Source: Bacillota bacterium (lineage in GTDB: Bacteria; Bacillota; Limnochordia; DTU080). Taken from it: a DNA stretch of 34,686 bases. The notes below the pieces were generated by a model, which ran no database searches, was not told the DNA's origin, and saw only the letters and a list, made by a program, of their open reading frames with translations. This document shows positions 14,381 to 23,051 of this stretch, in pieces (within the stretch, counting starts at the first letter, position 1; each line of letters begins with the position of its first letter). Both the position numbers and the translations under genes were made by a program. The stretch is from positions 1 to 34,686 of the forward strand of contig DULU01000129.1 in NCBI GenBank assembly GCA_012840225.1, written 5' to 3'.

Positions 14381-15454
14381 TTATTTTTTCATCTTGGCGA
14401 TGATGGCGTCCGTCATCTCTTTTGTGCCTACCGCCGAAGGATCATGGCGAACCGGTTTCAGGTCATAAGTTACATATTTGCCCTCGGCCAAAACCTCGGT
14501 CAAAGCGTTCTCCAAGCGGTCCGCCGCTTCCTCTTCGCCGATGTGCCGCAGCATCATCACCCCGGATAAAATCAAAGCCGAGGGGTTCACCTTGTTTTGC
14601 CCCTTATATTTCGGCGCCGAACCGTGGGTCGGCTCAAACACGGCGACACCATCGCCGATATTGGCCCCGGGCGCCATCCCCAGGCCGCCCACCAAACCGG
14701 CGCACAGGTCGGAGAGGATATCGCCGTAGAGATTGGGCATCACCAGCACATCGTAATCTTCCGGCTTCTGCACCAATTGCATGCACATGTTATCTACCAG
14801 GCGCTCTTCATATTCCACTTTCCCGGCGTAATCTTTGGCCACTTCCCTCGCCGCTTCATAAAACAACCCGTCGGTCAGCTTCATGATGTTGGCCTTGGTC
14901 ACCGCCGTCACTTTGCGCCGGCCGTGCTTCACGGCATAATCAAAAGCATATTTCACAATGCGCCGGGAAGCCTCCGGGGAGATCGGCTTAATGGAGATAG
15001 CGGCACCCGCAGCTATCTTGCCCGGAGCCATGCTCCTGATGGTCTCGGCTTCAGGGCTCTGCGGAGCAAATTCCACCCCGGCATATAAGTCCTCGGTGTT
15101 TTCTCTCACGACCACCAGGTCGGTACCCGGATAATGCGAACGCACTCCCGGATAATAGCGGCATGGACGCACGCAGGCGTATAAATTCAGTTCCTTGCGC
15201 AAGGTCACATTGACGCTGCGAAAACCGGTGCCGATGGGAGTGGATATCGGCCCTTTGAGCGCCACACCGTTTTTGCGGATGGAGGCCAACACCGGTTCCG
15301 GCAGAGGGGTGCCGCATTTGGCGATCATCTCTTCGCCTGCTTCCATTATTTCCCAATCTATGACCACACCGGTGGCCTCAATGGCCCGCCGGGCGCAATC
15401 CGTCAATTCAGGGCCGACCCCGTCTCCGGGAATCAGGGTAATGCGATGTGCCAT
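14381..15454 (-). CDS. Isocitrate/isopropylmalate dehydrogenase family, probably NAD-isocitrate dehydrogenase
   Basis: The 357-residue protein is a beta-decarboxylating dehydrogenase: [13 protein letters not shown] at the N-terminus, then [19 protein letters not shown] with the substrate arginines, [14 protein letters not shown], an active-site lysine in [10 protein letters not shown], the metal-binding [16 protein letters not shown], and the nucleotide motif [18 protein letters not shown]. The S-x-N-x-x-L-R loop is typical of isocitrate dehydrogenases, whereas LeuB has different residues there, so I favour conversion of isocitrate to 2-oxoglutarate. Homoisocitrate or isopropylmalate activity cannot be excluded. 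GGAGG precedes the ATG. It starts 14 bases after sufU, so it is likely part of that operon. Confidence 0.87.
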   Translation of the reverse strand: MAHRITLIPGDGVGPELTDCARRAIEATGVVIDWEIMEAGEEMIAKCGTPLPEPVLASIRKNGVALKGPISTPIGTGFRSVNVTLRKELNLYACVRPCRYYPGVRSHYPGTDLVVVRENTEDLYAGVEFAPQSPEAETIRSMAPGKIAAGAAISIKPISPEASRRIVKYAFDYAVKHGRRKVTAVTKANIMKLTDGLFYEAAREVAKDYAGKVEYEERLVDNMCMQLVQKPEDYDVLVMPNLYGDILSDLCAGLVGGLGMAPGANIGDGVAVFEPTHGSAPKYKGQNKVNPSALILSGVMMLRHIGEEEAADRLENALTEVLAEGKYVTYDLKPVRHDPSAVGTKEMTDAIIAKMKK

Positions 15455-15468
15455 GTTTCTTCCTCCAT

Positions 15469-15972
15469 CTAAAAATCATCAGCTATGTTCAGTTCGGGAG
15501 CGATGGCTTTGCGCAGCGCCTCCCAGGGCAAAACGGCACATTTGATGCGCACGGGAAATTTGACCACGCCGGAGAGAGCTTCCAGATCGCCCAGATCCTC
15601 TGCGTCTGCCTCTGCCTCTGCATCGGCACCCGCCTCTGCCGCCGCCTCCGCCGTCACTTCGTCATCCCCGGCCGGCGCTCCTTTCATCATGTTCCGGAAT
15701 CTTTTTAAAAGGCGCACAGCCTCGGCCGTCGACTTGCCGGCAATACTCTCCGCCATCAATGAGGCGGAGGCTTGACTGATGGAGCATCCCTTTCCTTCAA
15801 AGCCGACCTCTTTAATCCGGCCGTCCTCGATCATCAGATCCAGGGTGATGTCGTCCCCGCACAGGGGATTGTGCAGATGCACGCTGTCGGTGGCCTCCGT
15901 CAGGCGGCCCCAGTGGCGGGGAGAACGATAATGATCCATAATAACCTCACGATACAGCTCATCAAGAGACAT
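15469..15972 (-). CDS. sufU: SufU-type Fe-S cluster assembly protein
   Basis: SufU receives sulfur from SufS through a zinc site. Its ligands are visible: Cys38 and Asp40 in NPLCGDD, Cys63 in GKGCSIS, and Cys145 in RIKCAVLPW. The N-terminal [15 protein letters not shown] is also typical. At 167 residues it is longer than the ~145 usual, because residues about 101-130 form an Ala/Glu/Asp-rich stretch encoded by a hexanucleotide repeat (separate entry) just before the last cysteine. It overlaps the 3' end of sufS by 11 bases, so it is translationally coupled, and is followed by the dehydrogenase gene after 14 bases. A sufB gene, expected next, is missing. Confidence 0.93.
   Translation of the reverse strand: MSLDELYREVIMDHYRSPRHWGRLTEATDSVHLHNPLCGDDITLDLMIEDGRIKEVGFEGKGCSISQASASLMAESIAGKSTAEAVRLLKRFRNMMKGAPAGDDEVTAEAAAEAGADAEAEADAEDLGDLEALSGVVKFPVRIKCAVLPWEALRKAIAPELNIADDF
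15599..15652 (-). repeat. Hexanucleotide repeat tract inside sufU
   Basis: The plus strand carries successive TCTGCC, TCTGCG and GCCGCC units; in the gene they read as Ala-Glu, Ala-Asp and Ala-Ala pairs. The resulting acidic low-complexity loop lies between the main SufU helices and the last zinc cysteine. The period of six keeps the frame. Confidence 0.7.
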
Positions 15973-17179
15973 GGCCGAAGAATTCCCTCGCTTTGCCCAA
16001 AGCCGCTACCAGCGCATCTATCTCCTCAAAGGTGTTGTAGAAATAAAAGCTGGCCCGCACCGTAGCCGGCACCTGCAGCCAGTTAGCCGCCGGCTGGGCG
16101 CAATGATGCCCGGCCCGCACCGCCACCCCTTCCTGATCGAGCAAAGTGGCTACATCATGCGGGTGAATACCCTTGAGGTTAAAAGAGAAAAGACCGGCCC
16201 TCTCGCCGCGGGGCCCATAGATCTCCAACCCTTCCAGCTCTTGCAGCCGGGGTCGGGCATAGTCCACAAGTTCTTTTTCATAGCGGACGATCTCCGCCAT
16301 ACCGATCCGGGAGAGATAATCAATCGCCGCTCCCAAACCGATAGCTCCGGCGATGTGCGGTGTTCCGGCTTCAAGCCGCCACGGCAACTCTTTCCACCTG
16401 GCAGAGTAGAGATCGACATCGGCGATCATCTCCCCGCCGAAGAGAAACGGTTCCAGTTCCTCCAGGGCTTCCATCTTGCCGTAGAGCACCCCGATGCCCG
16501 TTGGCCCGCACATTTTGTGGCCTGAGAAAGCCAAATAATCGCAGTCCAGCTCTTCCACCCGCACGGGCATATGCGGCACGCTCTGCGCCCCGTCGATCAA
16601 CACCCGGGCGCCAACTTGGTGAGCGGCGGCGACAATATCCCGCACCGGATTGATGGTCCCCAGCACATTGGAGACATGAGTCACCGCCACCAACCTGGTG
16701 CGGTCGTTGAGTAATTTTTTATATCCCTCCATGTCGATATGCCCGTCGGGTAAAAGCGGCATAAAGCGCAAGGTGAGGCCGAAGCGCCGGGCCACCTGTT
16801 GCCACGGCACCAGATTGCTGTGATGTTCTATCGGCGTCAGCACAATTTCATCGCCGGTCCGCCAGGATTTATAGGAATAAGCCACCAAATTGATGGCCTC
16901 CGTGGTATTTTTGACAAAGATGCACTGGGCCGGGGACGGCGCACCGATGAAGGCAGCCACTTTGTGCCTCGCTTCCTCAAAGCGGGCTGTCGCCCTTTCT
17001 CCCAGCGTGTGGATGGCGCGATGCACATTGGCATTATCCCGGCGATAATAGCCGGCGATGGCTTCCAGCACGGCCACCGGCTTCTGCGTGGTGGCGGCAT
17101 TGTCCAGATAAACCAGCGGTTTGCCATGTACAGTCTGTTGCAGGATGGGGAAATCGCCCCGCAGATCAACAGGCAGCAT
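15962..17179 (-). CDS. sufS: Cysteine desulfurase SufS
   Basis: The 405-residue PLP enzyme takes sulfur from cysteine for Fe-S clusters. It shows PLVYLDNAATTQKP at the N-terminus, THVSNVLGTINPV, the cofactor lysine in FSGHKMCGPTGIG, and the persulfide cysteine in RAGHHCAQP near residue 360, the class II (SufS) arrangement. Length is normal. It overlaps sufD by 14 bases upstream and sufU by 11 bases downstream. The ATG at 17179 is preceded by AGGGAAG. Confidence 0.97.
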   Translation of the reverse strand: MLPVDLRGDFPILQQTVHGKPLVYLDNAATTQKPVAVLEAIAGYYRRDNANVHRAIHTLGERATARFEEARHKVAAFIGAPSPAQCIFVKNTTEAINLVAYSYKSWRTGDEIVLTPIEHHSNLVPWQQVARRFGLTLRFMPLLPDGHIDMEGYKKLLNDRTRLVAVTHVSNVLGTINPVRDIVAAAHQVGARVLIDGAQSVPHMPVRVEELDCDYLAFSGHKMCGPTGIGVLYGKMEALEELEPFLFGGEMIADVDLYSARWKELPWRLEAGTPHIAGAIGLGAAIDYLSRIGMAEIVRYEKELVDYARPRLQELEGLEIYGPRGERAGLFSFNLKGIHPHDVATLLDQEGVAVRAGHHCAQPAANWLQVPATVRASFYFYNTFEEIDALVAALGKAREFFGHVS

Positions 17180-18257
17180 CGTTCATCTTCCCTATTATAG
17201 TCTGGTTGATGGTCGCCCGCACACCGGAAAGTGGCACACGCTGTAAAACCGGAGAGAAAAAGCCTTCCACTATCAGCTGCTCCGCCTGCCTTCTGGACAA
17301 TCCCCTGCTAGCCAGGTAAAACAGCTGTTCTTCATCGATCTGCCCGGTGCTCACCGCATGGCCGGCCTGCACATCCTGTTGCTTGATCTCCAGATACGGC
17401 CGGGCGGTCACCTGTGCCTTACCGTCCAGCAATAGGGCTTGCGAGCGTTGGTAAGCCGCAGCTTTATAGGCTTCGTGGGTGATGCGGGTTAGGCATAGGT
17501 GGTCGATGGTGGAGCGATCCTTGGCTATCCCTTTGGCCAGGATATCGCTCGTCGTATGCGGGGCCTCGTGATAAACGCCGGTCTCCAGCTTTACCTTTTG
17601 ATTGTCGGCGGCAAAGTAGATGGTGAAGATGTTGGCCGTCGCCCCTTTTTCAACCATATGAACAGCCACTTGGTCATCGATGTTCCGGCTGCCGAGATTG
17701 ATCACCACCCACTCCACCTTGGCGCCTTCTTCCAGGCGGGTGCGGCGAACGGCTTTGGCACCGGCCTCGCTACCCCAATTCTGCAGGCTCACGATCTGCA
17801 CCCGGGCACCTTTGCCGACCACCACTTCGCCGGTCAGGGCATGTTCTTTATCTCGTCCGGTGGAGCTCAGAGTCTCCACCACCTGGAAATCCGCTCCCGG
17901 CCCGGCTACGATGATAGTGTGCCAGGCATCGGCTTCCGCCCGGCAGTTTTCGTATGACAGGTGAAAAGGCAACTCTGTTTTCACCCCGGCCGGCACATAG
18001 AGAAAAGCTCCGGCAGTTACCTCCGGCAGGTCCGGATGGGACGGCATCAAGGACCGGTGCTTGTCCTTGGCTTCAGCCAACGCTTCCAGGATCACCCGCT
18101 CTCCGGCATCGCCGCAGAGGCGGCAGGCGGTCACTTCCCCGTCCACCTGAGCAAAAAGGGAAGCGGCTTCAGACTTCGGTTCTGCACCGCCGTCGCCGGA
18201 TGGCCGGCGGCTTATGACTTTGACATTCATCATTTCCGTCGTCATTTTTTCAACCAA
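17166..18257 (-). CDS. sufD: SufB/SufD-family Fe-S assembly scaffold, most like SufD
   Basis: The protein has the SufBD beta-helix core: AGAFLYVPAGVKTELPFHL, VVGKGARVQIVSLQNWG, LGSRNIDDQVAVHMVEKGA, and the C-terminal AGHAVSTGQIDEEQLFYLASRG with the conserved histidine. It is short (363 residues or fewer), as SufD proteins are, and SufB is longer. It works in the SufBCD complex that builds clusters with the SufC ATPase. No sufB is in the window, so either SufB is elsewhere or this protein serves both roles. The start is uncertain: TTG at 18257 follows AAAGGA by five bases, and an ATG at 18245 overlaps the sufC stop (ATGA). Confidence 0.9.
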   Translation of the reverse strand: MVEKMTTEMMNVKVISRRPSGDGGAEPKSEAASLFAQVDGEVTACRLCGDAGERVILEALAEAKDKHRSLMPSHPDLPEVTAGAFLYVPAGVKTELPFHLSYENCRAEADAWHTIIVAGPGADFQVVETLSSTGRDKEHALTGEVVVGKGARVQIVSLQNWGSEAGAKAVRRTRLEEGAKVEWVVINLGSRNIDDQVAVHMVEKGATANIFTIYFAADNQKVKLETGVYHEAPHTTSDILAKGIAKDRSTIDHLCLTRITHEAYKAAAYQRSQALLLDGKAQVTARPYLEIKQQDVQAGHAVSTGQIDEEQLFYLASRGLSRRQAEQLIVEGFFSPVLQRVPLSGVRATINQTIIGKMNDAAC

Positions 18258-18988
18258 TCATATCCTTTTTCTTCTAAAAGCAAGGCCAGATCTCGCTCAC
18301 CGGAGCGCACCAACTTGCCGTCCATCAGCACATGAACACGATCGGGATGTAGATAATGCAATATGCGCTGGTAATGAGTGATTACGATAATGCCCAGTCC
18401 GCTATGGCGGATCTTGTTGATGCTGCTGCTGACGATGCGCAAGGCATCAATATCCAAACCGGAGTCGATCTCATCCAATATGGCAATTTTGGGGGAGAGC
18501 ATGGACATCTGCAGGATCTCACAGCGTTTCTTCTCCCCGCCGGAAAAACCTTCATTCAAATACCTGCCGGCGAAGGAATCGGCCATCTCCAGCATCTTCA
18601 TGGTCGAGCGCAGGGAGCGGGCAAAGGCCATGACGGGCATCTCGTCGCCGGCCGGCCGGCGGGCGTTCACCGCCGTGCGCAGGAAATGGGAGACGGTCAC
18701 CCCCGGCACCTCCACCGGATACTGAAACGCCAGAAACATCCCGGCTCGGGAGCGCTCATCCGTGCTCATTTCCAGAAGATTTTGCCCGTCGAGGGTGATG
18801 CTGCCTGCAGTCACCTGATATCCCGGGTGTCCCAGCAAAGCGTAAGCCAGCGTGCTTTTGCCCGAACCGTTGGGTCCCATGATGGCATGCAGCTCTCCGC
18901 CCCGAACATCCAGATCTATACCTTTAAGGATTTCCCGGTCGCCGACCGACACATGCAAATCCTTGATACTCAGCTGCGTCTCCGGCAA
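18242..18988 (-). CDS. sufC: SufC Fe-S assembly ATPase
   Basis: SufC is the ABC-type ATPase of the Suf system. Visible motifs are Walker A GPNGSGKST, the SufC Q-loop FLAFQYPVEVPG, the ABC signature FSGGEKKR, Walker B with AILDEIDSGLD, and ITHYQRIL. The start is set at the TTG at 18988 (reads MPETQLSIKDL, 248 residues) because GAGGTGG lies six bases upstream; a GTG at 19003 overlaps that site. It is first in the run sufC-D-S-U and overlaps the next gene. A likely promoter is at 19068-19097 and a small hairpin lies between promoter and gene. Confidence 0.95.
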   Translation of the reverse strand: MPETQLSIKDLHVSVGDREILKGIDLDVRGGELHAIMGPNGSGKSTLAYALLGHPGYQVTAGSITLDGQNLLEMSTDERSRAGMFLAFQYPVEVPGVTVSHFLRTAVNARRPAGDEMPVMAFARSLRSTMKMLEMADSFAGRYLNEGFSGGEKKRCEILQMSMLSPKIAILDEIDSGLDIDALRIVSSSINKIRHSGLGIIVITHYQRILHYLHPDRVHVLMDGKLVRSGERDLALLLEEKGYDWLKK

Positions 18989-19008
18989 ACAATTCCACCT
19001 CACTTACC

Positions 19009-19023
19009 GGCCGCTTGGCGGCC
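19009..19023 (-). promoter_or_regulatory. Hairpin in the suf leader
   Basis: GGCCGC and GCGGCC with a three-base loop form a perfect GC-rich hairpin about 20 bases upstream of the sufC start and just before its ribosome site. It could affect translation or mRNA stability. It is too short to name. Confidence 0.4.
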
Positions 19024-19067
19024 GTGGTCCAAGTTGTTTTCTGCACTCGCCTTTAGTATACCTCTCA

Positions 19068-19097
19068 ATGTTAAACTGCTCTTGTTAACTTTGTCAA
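19068..19097 (-). promoter_or_regulatory. Predicted sigma-A promoter of the suf run
   Basis: On the minus strand TTGACA (perfect -35) is followed after 18 bases by TAACAT (four of six). The spacer contains GTTAA and TTAAC in inverted orientation, a possible operator. It is about 80 bases upstream of sufC. Confidence 0.55.
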
Positions 19098-19158
19098 AAC
19101 CTTTTCACCACATTTCCTTTTTCCCAGCTTATTACCTGCTCAACCCCAGAATCTGCCT

Positions 19159-19187
19159 GTATCACGGTTAGGGGCGGTGGCATCCTA
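19159..19187 (+). promoter_or_regulatory. Possible sigma-G promoter of the SASP gene
   Basis: GTATC and CATCCTA are separated by 17 bases. The second element matches the sigma-G -10 pattern CATNHTA and the first is a near match to GHATR. Forespore expression by sigma-G is expected for this gene family. The predicted start would leave a very short leader, which lowers confidence. Confidence 0.35.
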
Positions 19188-19210
19188 TGCTCACGGGAGG
19201 TGATTTCTAA

Positions 19211-19519
19211 GTGGCACAAGGGCAGAAGAGCAACACTGTCCTGGTACCTGGTGCAATGCAGGCACTGGAGCGCTTCAAGCAGGAAGTGGCCTCCGAGCTG
19301 GGCATCACCAACTACCAGGGTTACCTCGGCGATGTTCCTTCTCGTATTAACGGTGCAGTTGGTGGTCATATGGTGCGCCGGATGATCGCTGCTGCGGAGC
19401 AATCCTTAATTGAGCAGACTACCTCGGCCGTGCGCTCCGGCTTCCAGGCCGGTCTGGCGGGACAGGTGCCCAATCCGAGCACCATCAGCGAGCAGAACCT
19501 CCAGCCCCGGAATCCGTAA
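19211..19519 (+). CDS. Alpha/beta-type small acid-soluble spore protein
   Basis: The 102-residue protein belongs to the DNA-coating spore proteins that protect spore DNA and are degraded at germination. It has ALERFKQEVASELGI, which contains the germination-protease cleavage region (E-[IV]-A-S-E), and the second conserved helix VGGHMVRRMIAAAEQSL. It is longer than the usual 60-70 residues because of a C-terminal tail rich in Gln, Asn and Pro. The GTG start at 19211 follows a very strong GGGAGGTGAT. It faces spo0A and ends in its own terminator. Such proteins are made in the forespore under sigma-G. Confidence 0.95.
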   Translation: MAQGQKSNTVLVPGAMQALERFKQEVASELGITNYQGYLGDVPSRINGAVGGHMVRRMIAAAEQSLIEQTTSAVRSGFQAGLAGQVPNPSTISEQNLQPRNP

Positions 19520-19574
19520 CACGGGCTGAGAGATGAAGCGCATCGGTAAAGTCCAAGTCGGAAAGTGAGTACCT

Positions 19575-19605
19575 AGCGGGAGGGCCTCGGCTCTCCCGCT
19601 TTTGC
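19575..19605 (+). terminator. Terminator of the SASP gene
   Basis: AGCGGGAG and CTCCCGCT form an eight-base stem around a loop, followed by TTTTGCTTTTC. It lies 55 bases after the SASP stop and just before the facing spo0A stop. Confidence 0.85.
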
Positions 19606-19621
19606 TTTTCCCCGCTGCCGC

Positions 19622-20449
19622 TTAAGAGATGCGTGAGTTGCGCTCCGCTGTTTCAAAGCGGATGATATCGGCCAATTCGGCGATCATGGCGGAATTGGTG
19701 GGAATCTTGTTCCATTTGGGACCGGAGAAACCGTTCCCCTTGATATCCTGAAACTGCCGGTCGCCCCGCTCCCACCAGGCCGTCAGCACATTGCGGATAG
19801 CCGCTTCCACTCCCCCGGCCGACGATTGATATTTCTCGGCCACCATGGGGTAAAGCCTCTTTGTGAGGCCGCCGGCCAATAACCGGTCGTCGTCCAAAAC
19901 CATGCGTACGGCTTCCCGCAGATATAGATAGCCTTTCATGTGCGGGGGCACACCGATTTTATGTAACAACTCGCTGATGCGCAGATCCAGCCATTCCGTA
20001 TTTTTGACGGCCGCAGAGGGAGCGGCGGCCGGCGGGCGCACCTCCGAGGCGGTAGGCTTGTCGTCGGGAAGGCGACCGAATTGCCTGATGCGCTGGGCCA
20101 AAACGGCTAAATCGATAGGCTTGACGATATAATAGTCGGCGCCGAGACTGGTGAGACGGTGCATGATGTTCTCATTACCCAAGGCGCTCAGAACGATGAC
20201 CCGGGGCTTGACAGGCAGTTCGAGCTCACGCAGGCGCTCTAAGACCGCCATACCGTCCAGGCGGGGCATCGCCACATCCAGAATTACCACATCCACCGGG
20301 ATGTTTTCCAAGGCTTCCATAGTGGCTTCGCCGTCCGTGGCCACAGCCACCACCGTCATGTCGCTTTGCTGCTCGAAAAATTCCAAGAGCGTCTGGCAAA
20401 GATCAGGATTGTTATCGGCGATCAAAATGCGTATTCTGTTATCCGCCAT
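19622..20449 (-). CDS. spo0A: Sporulation master regulator Spo0A
   Basis: The 275-residue protein has an N-terminal receiver domain with Asp12, the phospho-acceptor Asp58 in VVILDVAMPRLDG, Ser/Ala switch residues in VIVLSALG and Lys in IVKPID. A Pro/Ala linker (about residues 130-145) follows. The C-terminal DNA-binding domain starts near LRISELLHKIGVPPHMKGYL and ends with KIPTNSAMIAELADIIRFE, which is specific for Spo0A. Phosphorylated Spo0A turns on early sporulation genes by binding 0A boxes. AAGGAGG precedes the ATG. It is read alone, 90 bases after lonA, rather than next to spoIVB as in many clostridia. A perfect palindrome and a sigma-H-like AAAGGATTA lie upstream. Confidence 0.97.
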   Translation of the reverse strand: MADNRIRILIADNNPDLCQTLLEFFEQQSDMTVVAVATDGEATMEALENIPVDVVILDVAMPRLDGMAVLERLRELELPVKPRVIVLSALGNENIMHRLTSLGADYYIVKPIDLAVLAQRIRQFGRLPDDKPTASEVRPPAAAPSAAVKNTEWLDLRISELLHKIGVPPHMKGYLYLREAVRMVLDDDRLLAGGLTKRLYPMVAEKYQSSAGGVEAAIRNVLTAWWERGDRQFQDIKGNGFSGPKWNKIPTNSAMIAELADIIRFETAERNSRIS

Positions 20450-20471
20450 ACGTGGCCTCCTTCATGATGAT

Positions 20472-20481
20472 ATTCGCGAAT
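20472..20481. promoter_or_regulatory. Palindrome upstream of spo0A
   Basis: ATTCGCGAAT is a perfect 10-base palindrome 22 bases before the spo0A start. Further upstream, AAAGGATTA (minus strand, 20518-20510) fits the sigma-H -35 form RNAGGAWWW, but no good -10 is seen at the expected distance. The palindrome could be an operator; I cannot name a protein for it. Confidence 0.35.
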
Positions 20482-20539
20482 TTGGCCTCTCTTTCGAGCT
20501 GTATGGCATTAATCCTTTAAAATAACCGCAAAACGATTT

Positions 20540-22948
20540 TTATACGGCGGGATGCTGATCGGCCGCCGCCTGTTCCCAGGTCGGCGGTTTCATCACGCCT
20601 ACTCCGTCCCTGTTGGTATCCGCCGGCGGCAACAGCACCCTCGCCAGCACCTCGTCCACCTCTTCCACCAGCACGATATGGAGCGCTTTGCGGATATCCT
20701 CCGGCAACTCTTCCAGATCTTTTTCATTGCCGCGCGGCAGTATGATATGGTGAATGCCGGCGCGGTGAGCGGCCAGGAGTTTCTCCTTTATGCCGCCGAC
20801 AGGAAGCACACGTCCCCGCAAAGTGATCTCGCCGGTCATGGCCCAGTCGGCCCGCACCGCCCTGCCGCTCAAAGCAGAGGTCAAAGCCATAGCGATAGTG
20901 ATACCGGCCGACGGGCCGTCTTTGGGGACGGCTCCTTCCGGCACGTGAATATGCACATCATATTTTTCGTGACAATCGGGGTCGATGCGCAGCGCCTCGG
21001 CGTTGGCCCGCACATAGCTGAACGCCGCCTGGGCCGATTCCCGCATCACCTCGCCCAGCTTCCCGGTGAGAGTGAGAGCGCCTTTCCCTTTCACCACCGA
21101 GACTTCAATGTGCAGGATCTCCCCGCCTGATTCCGTATAGGCCATCCCGGTCGCCAGTCCCACCCGGTCTTCCCGCTCCGGGGCGGTATGCCGGTAAGGT
21201 GGCTGACCAAGGTATATACCGGCGAGCTTACGGCTGAAGATCACTCTCTCTTTTTCCCCGGACACGATCTCCCGGGCCGCTTTGCGGCAGATGGCCGCCA
21301 GTGTGCGCTCCAGATTTCTTACCCCGGCCTCCCTGGTATAGCCGGTAATCAGATAGCGCAGCATGTCGTCGCCGATTCTCAGCTGGCTGCCGGAGAGACC
21401 ATGCAGCTTTCTCTGCTTGGGAAAGAGATGGCGCCGGGCGATCTGCAGCTTCTCCTCTTCGGTATATCCAGGGATGTCTATGGTTTCCATGCGGTCGCGC
21501 AAAGCCCTGGGTATGGAGTGGGCCACATTGGCCGTAGTGATAAACAAGACATCCGAGAGATCGAACGGTATCTCCAGATAATGATCATAGAAGGCTTGGT
21601 TTTGCTCTGGATCCAGCACTTCCAGCAAAGCGGCGGCCGGATCCCCCCGGAAATCGCTCGACATCTTATCTATTTCATCAAGCAGGATGACCGGATTAGC
21701 GCTTTTGACCATGCGCATGGCCTGTATCACTTTGCCGGGCATGGCGCCCACATAAGTGCGGCGGTGCCCTCTGATCTCGGCCTCGTCACGCACGCCACCG
21801 AGGGAGAAACGATAAAATTTGCGACCCAACGCCTCGGCTACAGAGCGGGCCAGGGAGGTCTTCCCCACCCCGGGCGGGCCGATCAGGCACATGATCGGTC
21901 CCTTTATCTTCTGCACCAGGCGGCGCACCGCCAAAAACTCCAGGATCCGCTCCTTCACTTTTTCCAGGCCGTAATGGTCACGTTCCAATATCTCCTCGGC
22001 CGCTTTGAGGTCCAACCGGTCTTCCGTCCGTACCTGCCAGGGTAAAGCCAGGATCCAGTCCAGATAAGTGCGGACGACCACCAACTCCGCCGCCATGGGC
22101 GGCATGCGTTCCAGCCGCCCCAGCTCATGCATAGCCTTTTCAAATGCTTCCTTAGGCAGCCCGGTGGTCTCAATGCGGCGGCGCAGTTCGTCCACCTCAT
22201 GGCTGCGCTCGTCCGCCTCCCCGAGCTCTTTCTGAATGGCCTTGATCTGCTCCCGCAGGTAGTATTCCTTTTGCGCCTTCTCCATCTGCTGTCTGACGCG
22301 GGTCTGGATCCTCTTCTCCATCTCCAGTAGTTCATTTTCCCGGAGCAGAATGCTATAGATCTGCTCCAGCCTCTTGTCGACAGCCTCCAGCTCCAAGAGC
22401 GCCTGCTTCTCCTCCACCGACACCTGCAGTTGCGCCGCCACCAGATCGGCGAAAACGCTCCCGTGCTGTATGTCGCTGAACGGGGCGTAAGTATCGGCCG
22501 GTTTTTTACTTAGTTTTATATATATCTCCAGCTCGCGGCGGACCAGGCGCATCAGGGCTTCTATCTCCCGGCGGTTTTCGGCATCGTCATGAATAAGATC
22601 CACATTCACCATATAGCAAGGTCTGGTTTCCGCAAAGGATATTATCCGCACCCTCTGCAGACCTTCGACCAAAAGGCGCAGTTTGTTGTCGGGTAAAGTA
22701 ACCACCTGCTTGATGACGGTCAAAGTGCCGACATCATTTATCTCATCGGGACCGGGTTCCTCTATAGCGGCATCATTTTGCAAAGAGAGGACCAACAAAT
22801 GCGTCTTCTGCTCCATCGCTTTTTCCAAAGCCTTCAGCGAGCGTTCCCTACCCACTTCAAATGAAGCCATCATATGCGGAAAAACAAGCAGGCCTCTCAC
22901 CGGCAGCAACGGATATTGCTGGACCGGCACTTTCTTTTTCACCGGCAT
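20540..22948 (-). CDS. lon: ATP-dependent protease LonA
   Basis: The 802-residue protein has the full Lon order: N-terminal substrate domain ([13 protein letters not shown]), a long coiled-coil segment ([21 protein letters not shown] split by helix breaks), AAA+ module with Walker [10 protein letters not shown] and Walker [10 protein letters not shown], and a C-terminal protease domain with the catalytic Ser in KDGPSAG and Lys in [14 protein letters not shown]. It degrades misfolded and some regulatory proteins in the cytosol. Length is normal. AGAGGTG precedes the ATG. It comes 103 bases after lonB on the same strand, the order seen in many clostridia. Confidence 0.97.
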   Translation of the reverse strand: MPVKKKVPVQQYPLLPVRGLLVFPHMMASFEVGRERSLKALEKAMEQKTHLLVLSLQNDAAIEEPGPDEINDVGTLTVIKQVVTLPDNKLRLLVEGLQRVRIISFAETRPCYMVNVDLIHDDAENRREIEALMRLVRRELEIYIKLSKKPADTYAPFSDIQHGSVFADLVAAQLQVSVEEKQALLELEAVDKRLEQIYSILLRENELLEMEKRIQTRVRQQMEKAQKEYYLREQIKAIQKELGEADERSHEVDELRRRIETTGLPKEAFEKAMHELGRLERMPPMAAELVVVRTYLDWILALPWQVRTEDRLDLKAAEEILERDHYGLEKVKERILEFLAVRRLVQKIKGPIMCLIGPPGVGKTSLARSVAEALGRKFYRFSLGGVRDEAEIRGHRRTYVGAMPGKVIQAMRMVKSANPVILLDEIDKMSSDFRGDPAAALLEVLDPEQNQAFYDHYLEIPFDLSDVLFITTANVAHSIPRALRDRMETIDIPGYTEEEKLQIARRHLFPKQRKLHGLSGSQLRIGDDMLRYLITGYTREAGVRNLERTLAAICRKAAREIVSGEKERVIFSRKLAGIYLGQPPYRHTAPEREDRVGLATGMAYTESGGEILHIEVSVVKGKGALTLTGKLGEVMRESAQAAFSYVRANAEALRIDPDCHEKYDVHIHVPEGAVPKDGPSAGITIAMALTSALSGRAVRADWAMTGEITLRGRVLPVGGIKEKLLAAHRAGIHHIILPRGNEKDLEELPEDIRKALHIVLVEEVDEVLARVLLPPADTNRDGVGVMKPPTWEQAAADQHPAV

Positions 22949-23051
22949 CCTGCACCTCTAATTTATAAATAGTAAATGTAAAATCGGATTCGACATAAGG
23001 GTATTTTATCATATTCACCAGGAGAGCGTATTCCCGGCACCAACCGGGAAT

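Noticed and set aside
17166-18257. sufB
   Set aside because: The length and the C-terminal AGHAVSTG region fit SufD better; SufB is usually near 465 residues.
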